Source: Piper betle
Taxonomy: Eukaryota > Streptophyta > Magnoliopsida > Piperales > Piperaceae
Assembly: GCA_033002965.1 (NCBI GenBank)
Contig: JAURVB010014128.1
Span: 1 to 64,000, forward strand
Length of the DNA: 64,000 nt
Direction of reading: 5' to 3'
Shown piece by piece: positions 24,301 to 35,837 of this stretch; positions within the stretch are counted from its first letter, which is position 1, and each line of letters begins with the position of its first letter. Under the pieces are notes generated by a model, which was given only the letters and a program-made list of their open reading frames with translations, had not been told where the DNA came from and did not search any database. The translations under genes and the position numbers were made by a program.

Positions 24301-25192
24301 AATGAAGCTGTTTTTTTTTTTAAATTCTGCTTAATGCGCTTCTTTGATTGATGACAGAATTTAGTACTATGGCTGGAAGACGCTTGCGTGATGCTGTCAA
24401 GACAGTACTGCTGAAAGATGGTAAGGGGGAATTTGACAGCAATCTACATGTAGTTATTGCAGGACTAACCAATACATATTCACAGTATGTGACTACTTTT
24501 GAGGAGTACCAAATTCAACGATACGAGGTCTGTGAACGCTTGATTTATATTTATGCAATCCTCATCTATTTTTGTCTTATTGGTCATAATAAAAACTGTC
24601 TTCTTTTCCTTCCTTTTGATCCTCTCTAAAACCTAACTAGGGAGCATCCACATTGTACGGCCCCCACACACTTAGTGCTTATATTCAGGAATTCAAGAAG
24701 CTGGCAACCTCTCTTATCAGTGGAAAGGCAGTTGATCCAGGGCCATCACCTCCAGACCTTTTGAGCAAACAGCTTGAGTTACTTCCTGGTGTTGTTGTGG
24801 ATGGAACTCCAGTCGGTGTTAGTTTCGGTGATTTAAGTACCGACGTGCCTCAAAACTCCACATTCAACAGAGGTGACATCGTTTCTGTTACCTTCTGGTC
24901 TGCTTGCCCGAGAAACGATCTAATGACAGAAGGTACATTCTCTTTGGTGGAGTTGTACAATCAGGGCACTCAGGCCTGGATCCCTACTTACGACGATGAT
25001 GATTTTTGTTTGAGATTCAAGTGGTCGAGACCATGGCGATTAAGTACTCACAGTCACGCAACTATTGAGTGGAGAATCCCCGAGACTGCAGTCTCCGGTG
25101 TGTACAGGGTGAGGCATTTTGGTGCATCAAAGAATTTGTTTGGTTCCATCCGCCATTTCACTGGTGCTTCTCGTGCCTTTGTTGTCGTGTAA
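21350..25192 (+). CDS. NCER: Neutral ceramidase, nine exons, 786 aa
   Basis: Hydrolyses ceramide to sphingoid base and fatty acid. Exons: 21350-21696, 22026-22234, 22355-22723, 22803-23067, 23142-23400, 23619-23744, 24114-24177, 24358-24527, 24641-25192. All introns are GT-AG, phases join, and the total of 2361 bp is exactly divisible by three. A hydrophobic signal/anchor (FLVLLLVSICGLGVF, about residues 23-37) points to the secretory pathway. The mature part begins YLIGMGSYDITGPAADVNMM. IHTHAGPGG (about 131-139) matches the zinc-ligand loop of the family, and NCGDVSPN (about 357-364) carries the conserved catalytic serine. The C-terminal immunoglobulin-like domain ends with FTGASRAFVVV. Length is usual for plant neutral ceramidases. 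Nothing appears broken. The start at 21350 was chosen because it is the first in-frame ATG; the next is five codons on. Confidence 0.95.
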
Positions 25193-25810
25193 ATGCTTTG
25201 ATCTATTATTGTGCCTTTAGTTTTTGCGGTGCAGTAAAATCGCTCAAGTTCGATGCTGTCATATTGTTAGAAGAGCAGAAACCCTGTGCATACAAACTGT
25301 TAGTTAAGGAAGCTAAGCTAGTGGTTTGGACATAGTACCATGGTTCCACTGCTCCTTTTTTGTGCATCAGCTACCAGTTTTTCGAGTGTCTTCAATACGA
25401 AATGTCGAAATGGAGATTAATATCGACAATGCCAATATGATTTTTCTTACAAATGCATCTTTTAACTGGTTGTAAGAGTGGTGTAATATAGGATGCCAGT
25501 TGAATTTAAGCCTTTAGAACTTGAATTTCTCAGTTGTAAATTTTGTGAAATTTTGCCAATTCATCGAACAACTTCGCCTCATTTTTACTTGTACATCAAG
25601 TCTGAACCCTAGCATATTTCTTTTGCAATTGCATCTTGTTGTGCTTAATGTTGCCATACTCCTAATGAGTGGCAATACCTAAAAATTTTCAAATATCTTG
25701 TTTTCTCCACTCCCGCCACTTTTTTTTTAAAAAAGTGTCCATAATATTCTCTTCTTCACAATATTAATTATTTTATGTCCAACAATTAAAAAAAGTAGGG
25801 TTAATCTCAT
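25193..25810. other. Ceramidase 3' region
   Basis: Probable 3' untranslated region followed by intergenic sequence. No gene on either strand. Confidence 0.4.
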
Positions 25811-25814
25811 GTGT

Positions 25815-26760
25815 AGGGATGGGTTTGATATTTGTGAATCTGATTTTTGATACGAAGTAGTTTTGAATCGGATACCGGTAGACTTTTTGGATATGTTATT
25901 ATATCTCGAAAGTATTCGAATCAAACATGGATTTGGGTTGCCTTAATATGTCCTATCTGAATAGACGATATTTTATAAAATTATATTTTACAAATATTCA
26001 AAATAATTAGGTCGGCTTCGAATCAAATGCGGATTTGGATCAGATATGAATTTGGAATGAAATGAAGATTCAGATTCGTATATACAGCCACAACCAATCT
26101 ATATCAGGCCGAAACCATCCCCAGTCATGGAATAATGGCAACCACAGCAGCTTGGCGCTTGCCTATATTTTGTGGTCCAAGGGAAGTCCTAGAAACACTA
26201 AACTATGCATAAAGAAACGATTTGCAAGCAATTTAAAGAACAGATTGTAGCAATGAAATATGAAATTGTATGATATATATATATATATATATATATATCA
26301 TGAGAATGCAAAAATTTTGGCTCCTGTGGGGCAATGGAGATGCAGTGCGTATCCACGTCTCTTACTGGGATGATCAACGGTGGAGACACACGACCGGCAT
26401 CACTGAGGAGCCAAACCGGCTCCACGAGAATCCAAAGACAAGAAAAAAGAAAAAAGAAAAGAAAAGTGCACGTTGATAAACTTCTATGTCTTCTATCGAC
26501 ATTTCTCAATTCTGCAATCTGGTACTCGACTACAACGGGCAGCTCTGAGGACAAGCTAATTGTGATAGCATTTGACAAAGGATCAAATACCTCAGAGTAA
26601 AAGGTCAGGGATGAGATCAGATCGGATGCGCGGTCAATATCCAAATATTTCGGATTTGAATCAACCTACAATATAATCCGAATATTTCACTCGTGTCTAA
26701 TTTACATCCATATCTGATTAAAAAATATCACATCATGAATGTTAACATAAAATTTGTAGA
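25815..26760. repeat. hAT-like subterminal-repeat relics plus a (TA)n tract
   Basis: Two places look like hAT ends. At 25815, TAGGGATGGGTTTGAT is followed by GAATC/GGAT/ATTCGAAT words up to about 26090. At 26608, CAGGGATGAGATCAGATC is followed by TATCCAAATATTTCGGATTTG and related words. Between them is a (TA)n microsatellite at 26273-26299. No transposase frame is present. Confidence 0.35.
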
Positions 26761-27046
26761 AAATTAATTTTAAAACCTTTGATATTTAATAATCTTGATT
26801 TTTTTTATGACACTTACAACTAATTTTATAACCTTTGATCTTTCTATTGTTTTTTTCCCTTACTAATTATATAAGAATTTTTAATATTGATGAAATCATA
26901 AAGACCATAATATCTTCTTTATTAATTAAAGACCTATCAGGGAAGACAATTTTGCCCATATTGTCACAAGCATACGATTAATAGAGTGAGTAGAGCATCT
27001 ATGTTGTGTCCCCTTTGAAGTTAAGCAAGGAAAAGGAAGAAATAAC

Positions 27047-27091
<45 letters not shown>

Positions 27092-28375
27092 CAAATCCTA
27101 ACCCGTTGGGATTATTTAGTTACTATGTTCACAGAGGCAATAACGGTAAATGCACCATAGCAGTTGGGAAATATTCAAGTACCTAAAAGAGCCTTTGTCA
27201 TTTGATCTAATAGCGTTCTATTAGATAGGAACAGATTTCATAAATACTGATAACTTTCGGATAGAGTATTAGAAAAATCGATTCAATCTAGAGAAAAACG
27301 AAAAAAGTCATTATCCAAAACTTTTGATTTGATTCTTACTTGTGAACTTATGTAACCAAAGAAAAACTACGTTGTTTTTATTGTTATTTTTATTTTATTC
27401 CGATGAACTCTAATTCGTTGAAAATAATTGAGCTACCAATATTAAGATATTGAAGAATATTTAGTTTATTTACTTAACACTATGAAGTCACTCCAAAAAA
27501 ATTGTAGGTAATAAATGTTGAACTGATAATATTATAATTTTAATTATTATTTATAAAATTAAGTTTATACTTAGTCATTACAATCAACTTGATTATGTTA
27601 TTTATGACATAGTTTTGTATTTAGTAATGACATATGTGATAATATTGATGAAATTTATTTAATAAATTTTCACTAGCTTAATTTATTTTTTCAATTTAAT
27701 TATAATTTGAACATTATATTTATTAATTTAATATAAAATTATTTAAAATGTCATTAATGACATTATAATCTTATTGATGTTATTAAGATAAAAGAAAAAT
27801 TGATAACTAGAAAATAAAAAATATTGAGTTGATTGACAAAGTTGATTGTAATTCACTATTATTATTAAAAAGTTATTCAGAATGTTATCGATGTCATTAG
27901 TAATAAGTTGATGTAGTATAACTTGACATAAAATAAAACTCTTTATAAAATATAAATATATTAAAGTCTACTTATAAAGCTGATTAATTCGAGATAATTT
28001 ATTAATTTGTAAATAATTAATTTTCAATCAACATATTATAATTAATTTTTTATCAACTTATTAATGCAAGTGTTGATGATATTCAATCACAAGCCAATAA
28101 AAATGAGTTAATAAGCTTTAATTAATTTATTTTTCATAAGAAGATCTATCATAATATGTGCATTTATAGTTTTAAAAATAAATTGATTAAAATAATGTAA
28201 TTATAGAATAAATTGATAAAAACATATTAATTACAAAAAATAAATTGATTAAAATTTTTGATCAAATATAATTTGATTAAAAAATAAATTAATTGAAAAA
28301 TAAGATTATTTAAAATATTGATTGGAAAATTTAATTAATATAATTTTTTTACCTTGTACAAAAAAAGAGAAGAAA
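26761..28375. other. Long AT-rich stretch without genes
   Basis: Very AT-rich, with a (TA)n run of about 40 bp at 27050-27089. No open frames beyond chance and no transposon ends recognised. Confidence 0.45.
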
Positions 28376-29060
28376 ACTTCCCCCCACCCCCGTCCGCACC
28401 CATCCTTTCACCTACCATTCTACTTACACACACAGAACTTAACCACCCCACCATCCTACTCTAAAGCATACCACATCACAAAAAATTAAATAAATAAAAT
28501 AGTATAAACAAATAAAAAAACCCATCGCGGGGTACTAAATGGCCCAAATTTTAAAACCAAATTGATCCAATTTAAAAAAAAAAGGGTTGATGTGTGCCCG
28601 AGGAAAAAATTTTCTACCCTACACTTTGATCGGGCTGTCCAATTACAAGGACGGCCCAAATGCATTGTTTTAAAAATATATATATTAATTTTATTTTCCA
28701 AAGGCACCGGCCACAACGATGCCTCTTCCAGCCAACAATGGCGACCGCGCCGCCTAAGGCACCACCCTTGGCCAAGCGCGGCCATGTCTGGCTGCCCCCC
28801 GACTAAATTCGGCAAGAGGGAAACTAGACATGGCCAACCTTATGGGCAACAATGCTAGATTTGGTCACCGCCGACTAAGTCCAGCCATTGCATGCCAAAC
28901 CTAACCGTCCCCTGACCAAGGGGACAACCAGGTCTCTCATGCGACAAATGGACTTGGCCAACAATGGCTAGTTCCAGCCTCCTTGCCTGATAAGGCCGCG
29001 TAGCCCAATCCAACTACGAGCAGCCACCTGTTGACATTAAATCACACCGAACCCACATCC
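28376..29060. other. Isolated GC-rich block, no gene
   Basis: A compositional island with repeated GGCCA/TGGCC words (CAACAATGGC, GGCCATGTCTGGC, GGCCAACAATGGC). The frames on both strands lack any recognisable domain. It may be the GC-rich interior of an unidentified transposon. Confidence 0.35.
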
Positions 29061-29731
29061 CATACATTTAAGTAGTCCGAATCCATGTTTACAAAAACTT
29101 AATGTTGCCATCATCTATGCCAAATATTGAAGGCAAACTTCAATGTTGTGGTTAACAGTGTGAAGATTTGTATCATGATGGCATTAGATGGAAAATTACT
29201 TAGATGTTCATAATAGTAAGGAACACTTCGAAAATGAATGTTTAAATGACCCAAATAATAAAATTTGCACAAGCAAGATTTGTTTAAATCACTACAAAGA
29301 AATTAGAAATGATCCAAGAAACCAATGCATTATGAAAAATAGATGCTCTTCAACGAATCAGTTTGATCATCGATAATTTCTTCCGGGATGAAAATGACCA
29401 CATAACAAATAAAAACGACAGGATTGAAATGGCTGCACAATGGGTACTTTTAAGATAAATGCATGCATTAGCAAAACAGTGTGGAAGAAAACAATGTCAC
29501 AGGCACAGCAGTAGTTTCCTGTCAAGCATATACTATCATGACCAAGATCTAAGACAGCAATGAGATTTACCAAACCAAATTGCAGCCAATATTGATGTGT
29601 GATGGAAAGCGGGACTGCAAATCAAGCTGCAGTATTAAAATTGAACACACCAGAAACAAGAATGAAACTTAAGGATAGATTGCCGAGAAAATAATTTATC
29701 CAACTTGTCCACAATGGAGTCATATTGATCA

Positions 29732-32700
29732 TCAGGCCTCTGGTACGGGGGTTGTTGGGCGCTTCATGGAAGCAGACTTGATTAGATGATTGTAGCTGCC
29801 TTTCTCCTTGAAAAGCTGCGCAAAATGATGCTTACAATATAGAATGCCCTCCAGAGCCGCATAGTTGGAAGGAGAGATGGGGCAGCCACCATGTGAGCAC
29901 TTGAAACAGGACTTGTGATAAGCTTGGCCTTCAACAGTCACCTGCCAGAATCGCAGAAGCAAAACTTCAAATGGAAATTGATCCGCCTAAACGAGAAAAG
30001 AGTGTGCACTGTAAAGTCACAAGGATGACCACCATTTGCAATGGTGTTTCGACACGGACGCCAACTCAATTTCTTGTACAAACCTATGAACTCTCACTGG
30101 TTTTCATAAGCAACATATACAGAAAACTGTTTCAATTAGCAACTAAAAAATTTCAGCTAATCTAAGCTTGAGGTGGCTTTGACCCGGTTGTAAGTTTTAA
30201 GAAAACCATCCTGATGCCACAAATCACTCATGTGATGTCAATGAGCAGTGCACACTGATAAATCAAACAGCACAAAACAACCAGTCACAGATAGAAGATC
30301 AAAATTTCAATTTGCAGTGTTGGTGCATTTTATGCAGTAGCTTCCACTCGTCAGAAAAAATGAGAAGTGCCCACAACATTAATTTGTAGAGAGTAAAGGT
30401 CCCTTAATGTGGACAAAAGTAGAAGGAAAGATGACCACACTAAAAACCTAAAGCAAAACAAAAGTAAATTACCTAACAATTGTCCTGCATAAATTCTTCT
30501 GAAGAACAAATCAACCACACAAAATCGGATCAACATGGGTTTTTAGGTACTTTTAATGTTTAAATCAATGACATAAAATCAATGCATAAAACAATGGCAA
30601 ATTTTCATATTGTATGCTATTGAATTGAGCACATGAGTGTAAATGCTCTACTTTTATGCCTCACATGAAAACATGTTAAATCATCCATGGTCTTTCCCCT
30701 ATCTTTTAGGGATTTCTAAGCAAAAATCTCAATGTCAATATTCCTTAATTTCCCTTTATATTTTGTAGAGTCGTTATTACACTCCAATCTTAGGAATTTT
30801 TTTTATAACAAATTGGTATTAGAGCCCTGTTCTATTTGGAGTATAACGACAGCCACAAAATTTGACATTGAGAAATTTGATAACAAAATCAGCTTTAGCA
30901 TTTTTCAATTACAAATACTAGTTGTTACATAGAATGAAGTAAAGAATGATATTTCGGATAAATCGAGGAAGTCAGACACTATGTCAAAAGAGATTGGAAG
31001 ATTTGAGAGTATAGCCAAAAGTGTCATCGAATAGTGACCATCTAAAGATGTTCAACACAAGGTCATCCACAAGTAGGCATATAGACCAAGCTTTCTTTCA
31101 AGTTGTAATCGCTCTACATGACCAAAAGGGTTCCATCTAAAGATACGTCTTTGTACGATGAGTATAATATTAGATACATCTATTCATTCTCATCCAAGTT
31201 ACATGCTCAATCATATGGCCAACTCAATAAATCGCCCCTTAGCTCGACTTAAGGGAGATAATTTCACTATCCAAGTTCAAGTACTTGGACTTAATTGGTG
31301 TTGATTGTTGGTAGCATTGCCCTCAGGGGCTTATTTTGTGACGCAAGCATTTTCATAAATTCATTTGAGGTTTTGTCAAATCAAGCTAAGGTGGAGATTT
31401 GCTGATGTAACCACACAATTGCTCATGTCTTATTTTTTCCCCTTACTTTGTGAAAAACATGTTAGGTGTTGGTTTGTCTGCTTTTGCCGTTATGTTTAAA
31501 AGAAGCACGGTTTTTGGCAAACATTAAATAGCCAACATAGTCTTGCCTACCACAATATTGAAAAATGGAGAAGCTTATGAAATACATGTTTTGAATGTTG
31601 GGTTTATCCCACATCATGTATAGAGATTGTTGGTGACTTGTATATATGTTAATGGGAATCATGTATAGAGGTTGTTGGTGACTTGTATATAGGTTAATGG
31701 GAAAGCCTTAATTCTTGAGTTAACTTTTGAATTAAGAGAGACCCATAATACTTATTGCAAGTCCCGTTTAAAAGTCCATTGGACCCAATAGTGATTTTGA
31801 AGCTTGGGTGGGGGCCTAAAGGACCCAATAGTGGTATCAGAGCCAGGTTGGCTTAGTGTTGCCTCAGGCCAGCCCGAAGTGTTGCCTTGGGCCAACCTGA
31901 ATTGGAGTCTCCCGGAACTTTACTATGTGGTGAGGGGGAGATGATTTGGGTGGGCTAGCCCGAATTGAAGTCTTTTGTAACTTCACTATAACATGTGGGC
32001 TTTGCATGTAATGAGGGGGAGATGATTCGGGTGATATGATGTATGAGGGGGAAAATTGTTGAGTTTATCCCACATCATGTATAGAGGTTGTTGGTGACTT
32101 GTATATAGGCTAATGGGAAAGCCTTAATTCTTGAGCTAGCTTTTGGATTAAGAGAGGCCCATAACACTTATTGCAAGTCCCGTTTAAAAGCCCATTGGAC
32201 CCAATAGTGATTTTAAAGCTTAGGTGGGGGCCTAAAGGACCCAACACTTAACCCTATAAATAGCTCGCCCGTTTCAGCTATCCCAATGATAAAAATTCAA
32301 TTCAATCAATTTATTTGGTTCAATCCATTCTATTACTTGATGGCATCCTTCAAGGTATACTCTAAATACTGATTCCTTTCTTTTGCGAGAGATCAATTAT
32401 ATGGGGGGTGATTAATGTAGCTGATAAGTACATTAATTCATTTGACATCCTCATTTAAAGTGGATTTTGCTCTTAAGTATCACTCGTGGTTTTTTCTTTG
32501 ACTGTTGCAGGCTACTATGTGACCTTTGAAAGATAGGAAACAAGATGACATTTCACATAAAATTTTTATAATAAAAACTAATAACCAAAAAGTGCAAGAT
32601 GAAATATCAGATAACTATGAAAGTTAAAGATCATCAAAATTATATTAACAAGAAGGTATAGCTACAACATGGTTGTAGTGAACAAGAGACCCAACCATTT

Positions 32701-33565
32701 TCAAAGCATCATATTGAATACTGCAAATATTAATTCCAATTTGCAAAAAGAAAAAAAAACCAACCTTTTCCAAAGGATATGCTGTTTTACCGCAAGTAGC
32801 ACACTTTTCTTGAGTACCAGAGAACATCCCTGCCGCTTTGCTGGGTGATCTTGTCTGCAATTACAAACACGAAACTGATAATTAAGTTCTTTCGGATAAA
32901 TGCATGTAAGAGATAAAATAAAGAAGCACATTGTATAACAACTACAATGCTGAATACAAACAAAGAATAAGACAAGTACCAATTCAGGAATTAACTTCTC
33001 GGCAGACTTAGTAGCTGCAACACACACACATTGTACCTCAACGAATAAAAACCAAACAACATGGATACGTTCATTCTAACATAAAAACACAAAAAATCAA
33101 AACATTAGAACAAAGGGAAAAAGGCCTGACGTGACTGGAAACTTTTGTTGAAACTGCCAGTCTCCTTGAACAGCTGCTCAAAATGAGGCTTACAGTACAG
33201 AACACCTTCAAGCGAAGAGTAGTTGCTCAACTGTAACCAAAATGCAATATTGCACACCATTCATTAAAGTTATCATGAACCCAGAATTACAAAAGCTAAA
33301 ATAGCATTAGAAAATGTAAACATCAAGCGATCATTAATTGAATCAAGGCCAAGCAAGTAAAAGAGTAAAAATAATTCTACATTTGTTCTTTTTTTTAAAA
33401 AAAGGTGGTACAAACTACAAAGGCAGATACTTTCAAGGTTCCCTTGCAATGGCTACACTTGAAGCAGGACTTGTGGTAGGAAACGCCGTCTGCCGTCAAC
33501 TGGTCCATGACATACACAGTCTTCTCGCAGACCTTGCATTTCTGCTGGGTACCCAAGAATGCCAT
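29732..33565 (-). CDS. WLIM1: Two-LIM-domain actin-bundling protein, WLIM1 type, five exons, 189 aa
   Basis: Exons in reading order: 33565-33431, 33230-33131, 33014-32980, 32854-32765, 29941-29732. All junctions are GT-AG and the 570 bp close exactly. LIM1 (residues about 10-61) starts CKVCEKTVYVMDQLTADG and contains YHKSCFKC and LYCKPH. The linker is SPTKSAEKLIPEL plus TRSPSKAAGMFSGTQEK. LIM2 (about 108-160) starts CATCGKTAYPLEK and contains YHKSCFKC and LYCKHH. The short tail ends TTPVPEA. Plant two-LIM proteins bind and bundle actin filaments and can shuttle to the nucleus; the widely expressed WLIM1 branch fits the linker and tail best. The last intron is 2823 bp, swollen by a copia relic and a TRIM element that sit antisense to the gene. 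Confidence 0.94.
30814..31595 (+). mobile_element. Ty1/copia-type relic in LIM intron 4 (primer site, gag start, 3' LTR start)
   Basis: TGGTATTAGAGCC at 30814-30826 resembles the tRNA-Met primer-binding site. It is followed by a frame reading TATKFDIEKFDNKISFSIFQ, like the start of plant copia gag (usual form KFEIEKFDG.N.FSLW), which stops after about 28 residues. At 31383-31402 CAAGCTAAGGTGGAGATTTG resembles the copia polypurine tract, and a putative 3' LTR starts TGATGTAACC at 31403. Protease, integrase and reverse transcriptase are absent. The LTR seems to continue after the nested TRIM (about 32247-32350, with a CCCTATAAATAGC promoter-like motif). The 5' LTR limits are not resolved. Confidence 0.6.
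31596..32246 (+). mobile_element. TRIM (terminal-repeat retrotransposon in miniature) in LIM intron 4
   Basis: Two direct terminal repeats, 31596-31830 (235 bp) and 32057-32246 (190 bp), start TGTTGGGTTTATCCCAC / TGTTGAGTTTATCCCAC and end GGACCCAATA / GGACCCAACA. One base after the first repeat is TGGTATCAGAGC (31832-31843), the tRNA-Met primer-binding site. GAGGGGGAAAAT (32045-32056) is the polypurine tract. The internal part is only about 226 bp and has no coding sequence. The left repeat is about 45 bp longer because of an internal tandem duplication (units starting CATGTATAGAG at about 31615 and 31660). The five flanking bases (TTGAA and CTTAA) do not match, so the target duplication has decayed or the ends are a few bases off. 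Confidence 0.85.
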
Positions 33566-35259
33566 GGCACCCAGATGAGATCCAAGGAGCGACCCACCTA
33601 CAAACAAGTTGAACAACAGCTACTGGCCGCCTTCAAAGGCCCAAAACCAGTTGGATGGACCAGCTCCAACAGCAGAAAAAATGAGGTTGTTGGGCGTGGG
33701 AGGAAGATGAATGATTGTGAAGGAGAAAGTAGGAAAGAGTAGAAGAAGAGATGGGATGGGAAAGGATGGTTAATGGTATGATTAAGATTTAGAAGAAGAT
33801 CTGTTGGATAGATTTGCTGGAGGGAAGAAGAGAGAGTGAGCAAAAAGCTGATTACTTTTCAGACTTTCTGGTTGGGACATGGCATCATCAACGTTGCTTT
33901 GGTTGGCAGCATCTATCCCTTCTTCAACCTGCCCCCACTTTGCGACAGCTAATCCAAGAAATGAATTATATCTTCCCAAAAAAAATCCCTCAAATGAAAA
34001 ATCTTCATGCTCTTAGAAAAAAAATGAGAAGAGAAATTTTTTTTTTGAAAAAAATAACATAATACAAATATTATCGAATTTTATTGTCACAGTGCAAAAA
34101 ACAATAAAAGTGGTACACATATTTTGCTGTTTACTTATACTCTAGGTATTATATATATATATATATATATTTATATATGACTAAATCCTATAAATCCAAA
34201 CTAGCAAGTGCCTAACCAACGGAGAAAATGAAATACTGGATTTGATTGTGAAAGTCAACCTTGACATTCCCAAATATTACTTCAATTGCCTAGAGAAACA
34301 GCATAGCATACTCTTCCATCTCCTCAATATTTTTTTCTTTCTTTCTTTTTGCCTAATTACACAACTGGTCTGCACGTCTGATGGCATTCTTTCTTTCTTT
34401 TTGCCCAATTACACAACTGATCTGCACGTCTGATGGCATTGGCATCAATTCTGTAATACTGAACCTCATCTTGAAAACCAACTAAGGTAGCCACGATTTA
34501 AAATGGGAATTATATATTGAATCAACTTTAAAATGTTAAATAAATTTAGATGGATAGAAATGATCGGAGATGCATTGCTTTTTAGCATTTCCTTCTTCAG
34601 ATTAATCTCTCTTTTTTAAAAAAAAAACTTCACTTTTTATGAAAGCCGGTTGCTGCTTCATTGCCTGCCCCCCAACGCAACAAAAACACTTCCACCCAAA
34701 ATCCCAAATACAGTTTTCTCCATCCTGAAACAATCAATAAGAAAACTATGAAACCACATAAACAACATAAAATCTCCCCAATATCAACTTTTACACAAAA
34801 AACATAAATGAACACCAGATTTTCTTTTTACCCAAAAAACGATTCCTAACATCACTACACTTTCAAACTCCAAACATTGCAAAATCAGAGAACTGTCACA
34901 ATCTGTAACACCTCAAACAATCCTTCTAGTTCTCAACCAGTTTCCAGCTCAACATTTTTTATTTCTGGCCCGTTTGGATTGTGATAGTCTCACATTTTTT
35001 TATTTTTAATTTGCAGAAAAAATACGGAAAAAGGTAATTGGTTTGGAAAATTCCCTTCCAATTATTTTCTTATTAAAAATGTAAGAAAATGATGGAAATC
35101 AAGAGTAATATTTTAAAAAATTATCATTTCTTTCTAACTAAACACACTTAGAGAAAATAATAGGAATATTATTTTCTTTTTTCTTTTTAAAATTCTTTAT
35201 ATTTTTCAAAAACGGGCTGAGTACTCTCACTACCCCGCCATTTCTTCCGGCCAAGAACC
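33566..35259. other. LIM gene upstream region and intergenic sequence
   Basis: A GA/CT-rich block just upstream of the LIM ATG (33600-33850) is the probable 5' leader/promoter. A tandem duplication of about 63 bp lies at about 34316-34440 (TTCTTTCTTTTTGCC...CACGTCTGATGGCAT twice), and a (TA)n tract at about 34149-34170. No other gene was found. Confidence 0.45.
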
Positions 35260-35837
35260 ATGGCGCCCCACTCCAACTCCAACCCTCTCCTCTTCGTCTT
35301 CGCCTCCTTCTTTCTCCTCGCCGTCTTCGTCTCCGGCGAATCAGCGGTCGACGTCACAGTCGTCGGCGGCGCTGGGTCGGCGAGGCTCGACCGCATCATC
35401 TCCCACCTGCTCAAGACCTTCCCCGGCCTCACCCGCGTCCGCCTCGCCGACCCAGCCCCGTCGCCATCTGCCCCTTCTCCTACTCCTGTGTTTCCCTCCT
35501 CCTCTCCCTCCCCAATTCCCTTCTCCCAGCCTTCGCGGCCGAAGACTCCAACACCGGCCAGCGGCTCTCCGACCACGTCTCCCCCTTCCGCCCCTGCGCC
35601 TGCGTCGCCGCCGTCTCCCTCGGCCGCGAGGTGCTCTCCTCCTCCAACCCCAACCTCTCTGCCTCCTTCCTCCCCGCCCTCGGCAACCTCCACGCCGTCC
35701 TCCAGCAGGCTCGGCCTCCGGGTGATCGCCGTCCCCCTCCTTCGACATCGTCAAGAACCCCTTCCCCCGTCCCCTGGTCGATCCTCAGGCCGCTCCTCTT
35801 CGATTCCTCTTTATTAAATCTCACTATAATTAAGTAG
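35260..35837 (+). pseudogene. Broken glycoside-hydrolase-family-17-like (glucan endo-1,3-beta-glucosidase) N-terminal fragment
   Basis: The first frame encodes a clear signal peptide (NPLLFVFASFFLLAVFVSGE) and then LDRIISHLLKTFPGLTRVRL, resembling the N-terminus of GH17 proteins (VA.LL....I..VRLYD). It then turns into a low-complexity Pro/Ser frame. In another frame the homologous sequence continues: SLGREVLSSSNPNLSASFLPALGNLHAVLQQA, like the family's GNEVL...LLPAM.N...AL. It changes frame again to SFDIVKNPFPRP and ends. Most of the catalytic domain is missing. The family call rests on pattern similarity only; a multi-frame 5' fragment is certain, GH17 is probable. Confidence 0.6.

Noticed and set aside
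26273..27089. (TA)n tracts as functional sites
   Set aside because: Simple microsatellites; no associated structure beyond the repeat.
31462..31662. 66-aa minus-strand frame in the LIM intron
   Set aside because: Lies across the copia LTR and TRIM border and has no domain.
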